Part shown: positions 38,426 to 46,736 of the stretch, one piece after another | How the letters are laid out: each line of letters begins with the position of its first letter | How positions within the stretch are numbered: position 1 is the stretch's first letter | Source: Thioclava sp. SK-1 | GTDB taxonomy: Bacteria; Pseudomonadota; Alphaproteobacteria; Rhodobacterales; Rhodobacteraceae | NCBI RefSeq assembly: GCF_001705665.1 | Contig: NZ_MDHA01000021.1 | Coordinates: forward strand, 124,001 to 188,000 | Length of the DNA stretch: 64,000 nt | Direction: 5' to 3' | Notes under the pieces: generated by a model | The model's input: only the letters and a program-made list of their open reading frames with translations | What the model was told of the DNA's origin: nothing | The model's database searches: none | Translations under genes and position numbers: made by a program

Positions 38426-39373
38426 ATGTCCACCAGTTATCTTGTCACCCATTCCGGTGGGTTCCACGCGGATGAGCTTCTAAGCTCTGTCATTTTGACA
38501 CGGCTTTTCCCGGATGCACAGATTGTTCGTACCCGATCACCCGAATGGATCACCCCGGCACAAGATCGCATCATTTATGATGTTGGTGGCGCCTATGACG
38601 CAGATCAGCGGATTTTCGATCACCACCAACGCGGTGCCCCCCGCCGGGAAGATGATCAACCTTACAGCTCCTTCGGATTGATCTGGAAGCATTTCGGCCA
38701 TGACTACCTGCGCGCCAGTGGCGTAAAGGATGAAGATGTGGATGGTATTCACGCGTCATTTGATGGCAGTTTCGTGCTGCCGATTGATCAGGTCGACAAT
38801 GGAGAGCTGAGCCCTGCTGTCGCTGGCCCATTTGCAGGGATGACATTGTCGGCACTATTGGAAACACTGAAACCCGTGTTCGATAACACCGACCCCGAAG
38901 CCGAGACACAGGCCTTCCATCAGGCACTGTCCATTGCACGGGCCTTTGTGGAAGCGCGGATCGCGCGCTCGGCCGCCAAACGTCGCGCCGAAGGCATGGT
39001 GCAAGCTGCGATTGAGGCCGCCGGCGAAGGTCGCATCCTAGAGTTGCCAATGGGGATGCCGTTCCGCCCCGCCGTGATCAAGGCAGAGGCAGATCATCTG
39101 TTGTTCGTCGTAACCCCGCGTGGGCCATCAGATTGGACATTGGGCGGAATCCGCAAATTTGACGAAGGGTTTGAACAGCGCGCAGATTTGCCGCTGGCGT
39201 GGGCCGGGCTGACAAATGAGGCCTTGGAAGAGGCATCGGGCGTGCAAGGCGCGAAATTCTGTCACAACGGACGCTTTATCGCCGCAGCAAATGGGCGCGA
39301 GGCCATTATGGAAATGGCCCGCATCGCCGTCGCGGAAGCAGAGCAAGAACTGGCGCAGACCCCATCCTCCTAA
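38426..39373 (+). CDS. MYG1 (UPF0160) metal-dependent hydrolase
   Basis: 315 residues. THSGGFHADELLSSV holds the HAD metal ligands at the start, and DQRIFDHHQRG the DHH motif near residue 68, placing it in the DHH/MYG1 family. The C-terminal RGPSDWTLGGIRKFDEGFEQ and GAKFCHNGRFI match MYG1 proteins. Eukaryotic MYG1 is a 3'-5' RNA exonuclease of mitochondria and nucleus; the bacterial role is not known. It sits alone between the divergent RsmB-like gene and the convergent DUF6314 gene. Confidence 0.9.
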   Translation: MSTSYLVTHSGGFHADELLSSVILTRLFPDAQIVRTRSPEWITPAQDRIIYDVGGAYDADQRIFDHHQRGAPRREDDQPYSSFGLIWKHFGHDYLRASGVKDEDVDGIHASFDGSFVLPIDQVDNGELSPAVAGPFAGMTLSALLETLKPVFDNTDPEAETQAFHQALSIARAFVEARIARSAAKRRAEGMVQAAIEAAGEGRILELPMGMPFRPAVIKAEADHLLFVVTPRGPSDWTLGGIRKFDEGFEQRADLPLAWAGLTNEALEEASGVQGAKFCHNGRFIAAANGREAIMEMARIAVAEAEQELAQTPSS

Positions 39374-39408
39374 CCCACCGGCCCGCCCCCGGGCGGACCA
39401 CACCCTGC

Positions 39409-39819
39409 CTATGTCATCTTTTGATAGTGACTGGTCATTTCATAGGATTTACGCGGGCCTTGCACCGACCAATGGCTTGACCAATTTGGCCAATCTGCAA
39501 AATCATAGCGCACATGATAGCTGTCGGGGGCGCACCAATGCTGCGCTTGGGCGTCACCGGGCGCAAAGTCATGAAAGCTGCGCCCATCGGCATATTCCAC
39601 ATAAATCCGCCCAGCCTGCATTCGCCAGTGATAGTCCCGCTGCGCATGCAATCGCTGGCCCGATGACAAGATCAGATCGCCACGCTCACGATAGGCCAGC
39701 CCCTGATCCACCGATGTAAATTCTGCGCGCCCGTCAAACCGGGCATCGCCTTGCACCCGGTCAATGATCTGACGCTGCAATCGCCAAAACCCTGCGAAAT
39801 CTGTCAGTTTCAGCGTCAT
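39409..39819 (-). CDS. DUF6314 family protein (tentative)
   Basis: 136 residues. It starts LKLTDFAGFWRLQRQIIDRVQGDARFDGRAEF and has a Tyr/Trp-rich middle (ERGDLILSSGQRLHAQRDYHWR, WCAPDSYHVRYDF). The pattern suggests a lipocalin-like beta barrel and fits my memory of DUF6314 proteins. No function can be given. It converges on MYG1 with 35 bp between and is divergent from purB. Confidence 0.65.
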   Translation of the reverse strand: MTLKLTDFAGFWRLQRQIIDRVQGDARFDGRAEFTSVDQGLAYRERGDLILSSGQRLHAQRDYHWRMQAGRIYVEYADGRSFHDFAPGDAQAQHWCAPDSYHVRYDFADWPNWSSHWSVQGPRKSYEMTSHYQKMT

Positions 39820-39914
39820 CCACGCCCCTCTGTCTTGCCCGAACCGTCCTTGCAGGCTAGAAGCCGCGTCGAACCTATACGAATTGGCACCCGCAACCGA
39901 AAGGTCTGAAGGAC

Positions 39915-41219
39915 ATGATCCCTCGTTACGCCCGCAAGGAAATGGTCGACATCTGGGAACCGGCCACGAAATTCAAAATCTGGTATGAGATCGAAGCCCA
40001 TGCCTGCGACGCGATGGCCGCGATCGGTGTGATCCCCAAAGAAAATGCCGAAGCCGTCTGGAAAGCCAAGGATGTGGAATTTGATGTCGCGCGCATCGAT
40101 GAGATCGAAGCCGTCACCAAACATGATGTCATCGCCTTTCTGACCCATCTTGCCGAACATGTCGGATCAGATGAAGCCCGTTTTGTGCATCAGGGCATGA
40201 CGTCTTCGGATGTGTTGGATACTTGTTTGAACGTGCAGCTGGTGCGCGCCGCGGACATTTTGTTGGCGGATATGGACAAGCTGTTGGCAGCGTTGAAAAT
40301 GCGCGCCCTAGAGCATAAAAACACCGTGCGTGTCGGCCGCAGCCACGGCATCCATGCGGAACCGACAACGATGGGTCTGACCTTCGCGCGGTTTTATGCG
40401 GAAATGGACCGCAACAAGAACCGTCTCGAAAAAGCGAAATGGGAAATTGCAACCGGCGCAATTTCCGGTGCGGTTGGCACATTTGCCAATATCGACCCTT
40501 CTATCGAGGAACATGTCTGCGCACAGCTGGGCCTGCGCCCAGAGCCGATCAGCACACAGGTCATTCCGCGTGATCGCCATGCGATGTTCTTTGCCACGCT
40601 GGGCGTGATCGCATCCTCGATTGAAAATGTGGCGACAGAAATTCGCCATATGCAGCGCACCGAAGTGCTGGAAGGTGCCGAGTTCTTCTCGATGGGGCAA
40701 AAAGGCTCCTCGGCGATGCCACATAAAAAGAACCCTGTCTTGACCGAAAACCTGACCGGTTTGGCGCGTTTGGTGCGTATGACCGTGATCCCGGCGATGG
40801 AAAACGTGGCGCTTTGGCACGAGCGTGACATTTCGCATAGCTCGGTTGAGCGCGGCATTGGCCCCGACGCAACCGTGACGTTGGATTTCGCATTGAACCG
40901 TTTGGCAGGTGTTGTCGAAAAGATGATCATCTATCCGCAGAACATGCTGGATAACATGAACAAATTCCCTGGCTTGGTCATGAGCCAACGCGTGCTTCTT
41001 GCCCTTACCCAAGCCGGCGTATCGCGCGAAGACGCCTATTCTATGGTGCAGCGCAACGCCTTGAAGGTCTGGGAGCACCGGATGGATTTCCGCGAATTGC
41101 TGCTGGCGGATGAAGATGTGGTCAAGGCGCTTGGCGTCGACGCGATCAACGAAAAATTCGACATGGGATACCACACCAAACATGTCGATACGATCTTCCG
41201 CCGCGTGTTTGGCGAATAA
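39915..41219 (+). CDS. purB: Adenylosuccinate lyase
   Basis: 434 residues of the fumarase/aspartase superfamily. GSSAMPHKKNPVLTENLTGL is the signature loop with the catalytic Ser; GMTSSDVLDTCLNVQL and VGRSHGIHAEPTTMGLTF hold the substrate-binding Ser/Thr and His residues. PurB cleaves adenylosuccinate and SAICAR in purine synthesis. The ATG at 39915 has a GAAGG 10 nt before it. A terminator follows 25 bp after the stop. Confidence 0.97.
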   Translation: MIPRYARKEMVDIWEPATKFKIWYEIEAHACDAMAAIGVIPKENAEAVWKAKDVEFDVARIDEIEAVTKHDVIAFLTHLAEHVGSDEARFVHQGMTSSDVLDTCLNVQLVRAADILLADMDKLLAALKMRALEHKNTVRVGRSHGIHAEPTTMGLTFARFYAEMDRNKNRLEKAKWEIATGAISGAVGTFANIDPSIEEHVCAQLGLRPEPISTQVIPRDRHAMFFATLGVIASSIENVATEIRHMQRTEVLEGAEFFSMGQKGSSAMPHKKNPVLTENLTGLARLVRMTVIPAMENVALWHERDISHSSVERGIGPDATVTLDFALNRLAGVVEKMIIYPQNMLDNMNKFPGLVMSQRVLLALTQAGVSREDAYSMVQRNALKVWEHRMDFRELLLADEDVVKALGVDAINEKFDMGYHTKHVDTIFRRVFGE

Positions 41220-41243
41220 ACCAAAGCGCGACAGTGCTGACAC

Positions 41244-41275
41244 AATGCCCGGGGTGTGCACTCCGGGCATTTTTG
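41244..41275 (+). terminator. Rho-independent terminator after purB
   Basis: AATGCCCGG pairs with CCGGGCATT (41244-41252 and 41263-41271), with a 10-base loop and a run of five T at 41270-41274. It closes purB. Confidence 0.9.
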
Positions 41276-41337
41276 TTTGGCATTTTAATAAATTGCACGG
41301 TCTTTCCCGGCTTACCCAGCGTGAGCTTTAGCGCTTA

Positions 41338-41352
41338 GTAACTACGTCTTAA
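41338..41352. promoter_or_regulatory. Near-consensus CtrA box upstream of fliG
   Basis: GTAA, seven bases, TTAA: seven of eight fixed positions. It lies 48 bp before the GTG start of fliG. CtrA controls flagellar genes in Rhodobacterales, which makes the site plausible. Confidence 0.45.
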
Positions 41353-41400
41353 TCTGGTTTTGCGAATGTGACCGGGCACCCCTAGCAGATGGAGAGTTCG

Positions 41401-42468
41401 GTGAACCAAATCGCCCCCTTGGCACCGCTTGGACAATTGGCCGGTTTTGGTGATGACCACTTAGCTGGACCACCGGGCCTGACGAAAAAGCAAAAGGCTG
41501 CAATCATTGTGCGCCTGTTATCGGCAGAGGGAGAGAAGTTACCCCTGACCGAATTGTCCGATGACCAGCAGACCGATCTGGCAGAAGAAATTGCCAAGCT
41601 GCGGATCATTGACCGCGCAACCTTGGAGCAGGTGGTCGAAGAATTTTGCAATGAGCTGGAAACCATCGGCATCGCCGTTCCCGGCGGGTTAGATTCCGTG
41701 CTTAAGCTGCTGGAAGGGCAGCTGACACCATCAGCAGAAACGCGGTTGCGCAAACTGGCAGCCGGCAGCTCCCGCTCGGACCCGTGGGAGCGGATCTCCG
41801 GTCTGGGCACTGATGCGATGCTGCCATTGATCGAAAACGAAAGCATTGAGGTCTGCGCCGTTCTTTTGTCAAAACTGACCGTGGCGAAATCGGCCGAATT
41901 GCTCAGCCAGATGCCTGGAGACAAGGCGCGACGCGTCGCCTATGCAGTGTCGCAGACCGGCGCGGTTGCACCACAAACCGTGTGGCGCATTGGCCAGGCC
42001 ATTGCCTCACAACTGGATGCGGTGCCTGCGCGTGCCTTCACCTCGGGTCCGGTTGAACGGGTCGGCGCCATCTTGAACTATACAACCGCATCGCGCCGCG
42101 ATGACGTGCTGGAAGGGCTGGACGAGGCCGATAAGGTCTTCGCCGATGAGGTGCGCAAAGCGATCTTCACCTTCGCCAATATCCCCGTGCGGATCGACAA
42201 GAAAGATCTGCCGAAAATACTGCGTGCTGTTGATCAGCCCAAGCTGTTGGTTGCACTGGCCGGCTCTACCGGTGCAAATGAAAAATCCAAGGAATTCATC
42301 CTCAGCAATATTTCCCAGCGTATGGCCGATGGCATGCGCGAAGAAATCGCCGAAATGGGTAAGGTCAAGGAAAAGGACGTCGAAGAGGCCATGTCCGAAG
42401 TGGTCAGCGCCATCCGCAAACTGGAAGAGGCAGGAGAGATCTTCCTTGTGGCCGAAGACGAGGATTGA
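41401..42468 (+). CDS. fliG: Flagellar motor switch protein FliG
   Basis: About 355 residues. The N-terminal domain begins LTKKQKAAIIVRLLSAEGEK, and the C-terminal torque domain has DEADKVFADEVRKAIFTFAN and LAGSTGANEKSKEFILSNIS, with the conserved charged residues that meet MotA. FliG couples the rotor to the stator. No other flagellar gene is in the window, so this fliG is detached from a flagellar cluster or a second copy. GGAG lies 7 nt before the GTG at 41401, which I prefer; an in-frame ATG at 41389 without ribosome site is possible. A CtrA-like box lies 48 bp upstream. Confidence 0.88.
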   Translation: MNQIAPLAPLGQLAGFGDDHLAGPPGLTKKQKAAIIVRLLSAEGEKLPLTELSDDQQTDLAEEIAKLRIIDRATLEQVVEEFCNELETIGIAVPGGLDSVLKLLEGQLTPSAETRLRKLAAGSSRSDPWERISGLGTDAMLPLIENESIEVCAVLLSKLTVAKSAELLSQMPGDKARRVAYAVSQTGAVAPQTVWRIGQAIASQLDAVPARAFTSGPVERVGAILNYTTASRRDDVLEGLDEADKVFADEVRKAIFTFANIPVRIDKKDLPKILRAVDQPKLLVALAGSTGANEKSKEFILSNISQRMADGMREEIAEMGKVKEKDVEEAMSEVVSAIRKLEEAGEIFLVAEDED

Positions 42469-42556
42469 TCCCCACCGATGATTCTATGTCCATGTGGCGC
42501 TGGCCGGGATTTTTCGACCGCTTAATTTTCCGCCCCGGCGCCCATGCTACCGCAAC

Positions 42557-42589
42557 CGTTAGCGCAAACGCCCCATGTTTGCGCCAACA
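42557..42589. promoter_or_regulatory. Two LacI-type palindromes upstream of the first GAPDH gene
   Basis: GTTAGCGCAAAC (42558-42569) and GTTTGCGCCAAC (42577-42588) share the GTT-n-GCGC-n-AAC pattern with a central CG, as LacI-family operators do. Their centres are 19 bp apart. Related sites with wider spacing precede the second GAPDH gene. The regulator is not in the window. Confidence 0.5.
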
Positions 42590-42691
42590 TGTTGTTTTAA
42601 CATTCTTTTCTGAAACGGCACACCGTGGTATCCAACCAGTGCGACATTCCACCCTCCCCGTCGCCCCATGCCAGCCACTCAGGAGAGTCTC

Positions 42692-43696
42692 ATGACTGTC
42701 ACCATCGGGATTAACGGTTTCGGCCGGATCGGCCGCTGCACGCTTGCCCATATCGCAGAAGCTGCACGCAATGATGTTCAAGTCGTCAAGATCAACGCGA
42801 CTGGCCCTATCGAGACGAATGCTCATCTGTTGAAATATGACTCCGTTCACGGGCGCTTTCCCGGTCAGGTGAAGATCAAAGATCGCACGCTGGATCTCGG
42901 CCAAGGCCCGATTGACGTGATGTCGACCTACAAACCTGAGGAGCTTGACTGGGACGGCGTTGATGTCGTTTTGGAATGCACCGGCAAATTCAATGATCGT
43001 AACAAGGCTGCGGTACATATGACGCGCGGCGCGAAACGCGTGCTTGTGTCTGCCCCTGCCACCAGCGTTGATAAAACCGTGGTGTACGGCGTGAACCATC
43101 GGGAGCTGACGACCGCACATGAGGTTGTGTCCAACGGATCGTGCACCACGAATTGCCTCGCGCCGCTTGCAAAAGTTTTGAATGATACCATCGGCATCGA
43201 AACCGGTATCATGACCACGATCCATTCCTATACTGGCGACCAGCCGACATTGGACCGTCGTCATAAGGATCTGTATCGTGCCCGCGCAGCTGCGATGGCC
43301 ATGATCCCTACCTCCACCGGGGCCGCAAAAGCCATTGGAGAGGTTCTTCCAGAATTGGCCGGCCTGTTGGATGGGTCGTCAATCCGGGTGCCTACGCCCA
43401 ATGTCTCTGCGGTGGATTTCAGCTTTGTTGCAAAAAAATCCGTTACCGTAGATCAGGTCAATGAAATCGTGCGCGAAGCGGCTGATGGCTATATGGGAAT
43501 GGTTCTTGCCTATGATCCAGAACCCAAAGTATCCATCGACTTCAATCACACGCCATATTCCTCTATCTTTGCGCCGGATCAGACCAAAGTAACCGGCGGC
43601 AAGCTGGTTCGCGTGCTGGCATGGTATGATAATGAATGGGGCTTTTCATGCCGGATGGCGGATGTCGCCGGGGCTATGGGACGTTTGTTGAACTAA
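42692..43696 (+). CDS. Type I glyceraldehyde-3-phosphate dehydrogenase, GapB-like (probably NADP-linked)
   Basis: 334 residues. The Rossmann start is INGFGRIGR and the catalytic Cys is C151 in SNGSCTTNCLAPL, with His in [10 protein letters not shown]. The NAD-selecting Asp that normally follows the second strand (VAIND) is replaced: VVKINATGP. The same Asp-to-Ala change marks Bacillus GapB, a NADP-preferring gluconeogenic enzyme, so a similar role is likely here (inference). The ATG at 42692 has AGGAGA 5 nt upstream; an earlier in-frame start is less likely. It is followed by a 47-aa gene and a second GAPDH. Confidence 0.9.
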   Translation: MTVTIGINGFGRIGRCTLAHIAEAARNDVQVVKINATGPIETNAHLLKYDSVHGRFPGQVKIKDRTLDLGQGPIDVMSTYKPEELDWDGVDVVLECTGKFNDRNKAAVHMTRGAKRVLVSAPATSVDKTVVYGVNHRELTTAHEVVSNGSCTTNCLAPLAKVLNDTIGIETGIMTTIHSYTGDQPTLDRRHKDLYRARAAAMAMIPTSTGAAKAIGEVLPELAGLLDGSSIRVPTPNVSAVDFSFVAKKSVTVDQVNEIVREAADGYMGMVLAYDPEPKVSIDFNHTPYSSIFAPDQTKVTGGKLVRVLAWYDNEWGFSCRMADVAGAMGRLLN

Positions 43697-43728
43697 ACCG
43701 GGCCGTGCCCGGACCGGGAGGAACGGGC

Positions 43729-43872
43729 ATGAGCAACTCTATCGCGCTAGGGCTTGCCGCGCTAATTGTCGCGGCAATCTTGGCGGATTGTCTTTTAAAC
43801 AGCGGTGGTGCGACATTATTTTTGGCGCGAAAAACCGCTGACCTTGTCGATTATCTGAAATTCTGGCGGTGA
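43729..43872 (+). CDS. Small single-pass membrane protein, 47 aa
   Basis: A short gene between the two GAPDHs. Residues about 4-24 (IALGLAALIVAAILADCLLNS) form one membrane helix; the rest is a short amphipathic tail (TLFLARKTADLVDYLKFWR). GGGAGGAACGGGC before the ATG at 43729 is an excellent ribosome site. It starts 32 bp after the first GAPDH and is probably co-transcribed. I do not know the family; a glycolysis-associated membrane tether or transport helper would be speculation. Confidence 0.65.
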   Translation: MSNSIALGLAALIVAAILADCLLNSGGATLFLARKTADLVDYLKFWR

Positions 43873-43912
43873 AGTCAGCAACGCTGCATTGACCTTTTAC
43901 TGGAATTGTCCA

Positions 43913-43964
43913 TGTTAGCGCTAGCGCAGAGGGGTCCTCACGGCCGCTTCTGCTAGCGCTAACA
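43913..43964. promoter_or_regulatory. Two LacI-type palindromes upstream of the second GAPDH gene
   Basis: TGTTAGCGCTAGC (43913-43925) and its reverse complement GCTAGCGCTAACA (43952-43964) form a 13-bp inverted repeat. Each arm is itself a TTAGCGCTA-type palindrome, as bound by LacI-family repressors. Centres are 38 bp apart, twice the spacing seen upstream of the first GAPDH. A TTGACC at 43889-43894 could be a -35, placing the first arm over the -10 region, so repression is likely. Confidence 0.6.
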
Positions 43965-43980
43965 GCCTATGGAGGATAAG

Positions 43981-44982
43981 ATGACGGTGAAGGTAGCAAT
44001 CAATGGCTTCGGGCGCATTGGCCGTAACGTATTGCGGGCAATCATCGAATCGGGACGCACCGATATCGAAGTTGTTGCAATCAACGACCTGGGGCCGGTG
44101 GAAACCAATGCCCATCTTATCCGTTTTGATTCGGTTCATGGCCGCTTTCCCGGCACCGTAACAACGGGTGATGACTGGATTGATGTTGGCCGCGGCCCGA
44201 TCAAGGTTACTGCCATCCGCGATCCCAAAGACCTTCCTTGGGAAGGTGTTGATATCGCGATGGAATGCACCGGCATCTTCGCAACACGCGAGAAAGCCGC
44301 GCTGCATTTGGAAAACGGTTCGAAACGCGTTCTGGTGTCCGCACCTGCTGCGGGTGCGGATAAAACCATCGTTTACGGCGTCAACCATGACGTGCTGACC
44401 GCCGATGATCTGGTTGTGTCCAACGCATCTTGCACAACGAACTGCCTGTCACCCGTTGTCAAAGCGATCAATGATGAAATCGGCATCGTTAAAGGCTTTA
44501 TGACCACCATTCACAGCTACACTGGTGATCAGCCTACGCTGGATACGATGCATAAGGATCTATATCGCGGGCGTGCAGCGGCCATGTCGATGATCCCTAC
44601 ATCAACCGGTGCAGCCAAAGCGGTTGGTTTGGTCCTGCCAGAGCTGAACGGCAAGCTGGACGGCGTGGCCATCCGCGTGCCAACCCCGAATGTTTCGGTT
44701 GTTGATCTGACATTTGAGGCATCTAAAGCCACAACTGTGGAAGAAATCAATGCCGCAGTGTCCGCCGCAGCCAATGGTGCGCTGAAAGGTGTGCTGGCCG
44801 TGACGGATAAGCCGAATGTCTCGATCGACTTCAACCACGATCCGCACAGCTCTACTTTTGCGCTGGATCAAACCAAGGTCATGGATGGCACGATGTGCCG
44901 CATTCTGACATGGTATGATAACGAATGGGGTTTCTCGAACCGTATGGCAGATACGGCCGTCGCAATGGCGAAATTCTTGTAA
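43981..44982 (+). CDS. gap: Type I glyceraldehyde-3-phosphate dehydrogenase, NAD-type
   Basis: 333 residues. [14 protein letters not shown] begins the Rossmann fold; [15 protein letters not shown] keeps the NAD-selecting Asp; C151 in [13 protein letters not shown] is the nucleophile. It oxidises glyceraldehyde 3-phosphate with NAD and phosphate in glycolysis. The protein is about two-thirds identical by eye to its upstream neighbour, so the pair arose by duplication. GGAGG lies 5 nt before the ATG at 43981. Two LacI-type palindromes precede it and an intrinsic terminator follows. Confidence 0.96.
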   Translation: MTVKVAINGFGRIGRNVLRAIIESGRTDIEVVAINDLGPVETNAHLIRFDSVHGRFPGTVTTGDDWIDVGRGPIKVTAIRDPKDLPWEGVDIAMECTGIFATREKAALHLENGSKRVLVSAPAAGADKTIVYGVNHDVLTADDLVVSNASCTTNCLSPVVKAINDEIGIVKGFMTTIHSYTGDQPTLDTMHKDLYRGRAAAMSMIPTSTGAAKAVGLVLPELNGKLDGVAIRVPTPNVSVVDLTFEASKATTVEEINAAVSAAANGALKGVLAVTDKPNVSIDFNHDPHSSTFALDQTKVMDGTMCRILTWYDNEWGFSNRMADTAVAMAKFL

Positions 44983-45028
44983 TTCACACCGACTGATAGC
45001 GTCCTGATATTGGACCACCATGTCATTT

Positions 45029-45062
45029 AAGCCCACGGGATCCCCCGTGGGCTTTGCCTTTT
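45029..45062 (+). terminator. Rho-independent terminator after the second GAPDH gene
   Basis: An 11-bp perfect stem, AAGCCCACGGG with CCCGTGGGCTT (45029-45039 and 45044-45054), 4-base loop, followed by a mixed T-rich tail (TGCCTTTT). The 166 bp from here to yfdX hold no other gene. Confidence 0.85.
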
Positions 45063-45228
45063 GGTGGTTTTCAAACGCCCTGCAATCGCATCCGGTTGGC
45101 CAGGCGTGAGCCGACGTGATCGATAAAATGGGAACTGTTTGTCGACCAGACCGTTGAAGTGATGTGAAACGCGGGTCATTCCGGCCCACGCTCTACAGCC
45201 AACCGGCTTGCAGAAAAGGAGCATCACA

Positions 45229-45972
45229 ATGAACAAGACGACCAAATTCACAACGATCGCCGCGACAGGTGCATTATTACTTTCGACCGCACTCAGCCCC
45301 GCGCTTGCCGCCGAGGGCGCAGCGATGCCGAAGAACACCACCAGCGAAGCGCAACAGCAAATCGCAGCCACCGACGAACAACACCAGACATATGAGCAGG
45401 CCGCCAAAGGCGATGCCGATGCCGTTATGAAGGTCTCGGACGAGGCCGCGCTATCGCTTCACGCCGTGCGCGCCGCCCGTCTGGCTATCTTTGACGGTCA
45501 GACCGATGCCGCGGGTAAGATGATCACAGCCGCACTAACGCAGATGCAAGCCGCACAAAGCGACGCCAAAACGATGAACCTTGAGCCCAAGAATACCACG
45601 CAGCCGGGTGAATATGTCCCCTTTGATCTGTCGATGATGGTCGGGGAAGATTTCACCGTGACGCCGCAAAATTCCAATGACGTGGCCAAAGCACAGGCGC
45701 AGGCGCAAAGCGGCGAGACCCAACGCGCGGTGCAAACCCTTGCGTCTGCGGACATCTCGGCCACCCTTTCGGCCGCGCTGATCCCCACTGATCTGGCGAT
45801 CACGCAGCTGCAAGACGCGGCCAAGTCCGTCAAATCCGACAATTGGCAAGAGGCCAATATGGCGCTGAAGGCGGTTGAAGAATCCGTTGTCTTTGAAAGC
45901 TGGACGGCCGACTCCCTGCCCATGCTGAACGCCGCAGCTGATCAGCCAGCATCGTCTACGTCCAACGGCTGA
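45229..45972 (+). CDS. YfdX-family periplasmic protein
   Basis: 247 residues. A Sec signal (MNKTTKFTTIAATGALLLST to ALSPALAAEG) is followed by a helical domain whose VSDEAALSLHAVRAARLAIF and DGQTDAAGKMITAALTQMQ segments match YfdX proteins. In enterobacteria yfdX lies in an acid- and multidrug-response regulon; the molecular role is unknown. AAGGAGC lies 8 nt before the ATG at 45229; the frame opens a few codons earlier by chance. It stands alone between the GAPDH terminator and marC. Confidence 0.82.
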   Translation: MNKTTKFTTIAATGALLLSTALSPALAAEGAAMPKNTTSEAQQQIAATDEQHQTYEQAAKGDADAVMKVSDEAALSLHAVRAARLAIFDGQTDAAGKMITAALTQMQAAQSDAKTMNLEPKNTTQPGEYVPFDLSMMVGEDFTVTPQNSNDVAKAQAQAQSGETQRAVQTLASADISATLSAALIPTDLAITQLQDAAKSVKSDNWQEANMALKAVEESVVFESWTADSLPMLNAAADQPASSTSNG

Positions 45973-46094
45973 CGCAGGTTTTATCCATTTAGCACATCTT
46001 TCAGAGCGTCTGGCCTTGGCTGGGCGCTCTTTTGCAATACTATGGGGTTATGGCCCCTCCCCTGCCGCTCCTCCAATGAAATGAGTTCCCTTCT

Positions 46095-46736
46095 GTGCTA
46101 TCTGTCTCGCAAATTCTGCAAGAATTCATCACCCTATGGGTGGTTATCGACCCTATCGGAACATTGCCGGTATTCTTGGCTGCCACGGCTGGAATGTCCG
46201 CGGCCCAAAAGCGCCTGATCGCGATACGTGCGGTCATAATTTCACTGGCGGTGTTGGCAATGTTCATCGTCTGCGGCCAGCTGCTGCTTGACGCGCTTTC
46301 AATTCCGCTGCCCGCATTCCAGATCGCCGGCGGCATCGTCTTGTTCCTATTTGCGCTGACAATGATTTTTGGCCATGGAAAGCCACAAGATGAGATCGTC
46401 GAGGCAGAGCAGATCAAACAGACATCGGTCTATCCGGTCGCAATACCATCCATTGCATCGCCTGGCGCAATGTTGGCCGTGGTTGTTTTGACAGACAATG
46501 ATCGGTTTTCGGTCGCACATCAGGCGATGACGACGGCGCTTATGGCCGTCGTGCTATCAGTCACGCTTGCCCTGCTGTTATTGGCCAATCCGATCAATAA
46601 GATCATTGGCACATCAGGGGCGATGGTGATCAGCCGCGTGATGGGCATGATTCTTGCCGCTGTGGCGGTTGATGCGGTGCTTAACGCCTTTGTAGGGATC
46701 GGTGTTCTGCCCAGCTTTGCAGTGTCCGTCGATTGA
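46095..46736 (+). CDS. MarC-family integral membrane protein
   Basis: 213 residues with six membrane helices. LWVVIDPIGTLPVFLAATAG in the first helices and PIASPGA-like IPSIASPGAMLAVVVLT in the middle are MarC-family hallmarks. E. coli MarC was once linked to antibiotic resistance, but the transported substrate is unknown. The start is GTG at 46095. It converges on coaD with the two stop codons directly abutting (46734-46736 and 46737-46739), leaving no room for a separate terminator. Confidence 0.9.
   Translation: MLSVSQILQEFITLWVVIDPIGTLPVFLAATAGMSAAQKRLIAIRAVIISLAVLAMFIVCGQLLLDALSIPLPAFQIAGGIVLFLFALTMIFGHGKPQDEIVEAEQIKQTSVYPVAIPSIASPGAMLAVVVLTDNDRFSVAHQAMTTALMAVVLSVTLALLLLANPINKIIGTSGAMVISRVMGMILAAVAVDAVLNAFVGIGVLPSFAVSVD

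Noticed and set aside
41328-41335. TTAGCGCT before fliG as a further LacI-type operator
   Set aside because: Only the 8-bp core matches; flanking positions fail (about 9 of 14), unlike the sites before the GAPDH genes.
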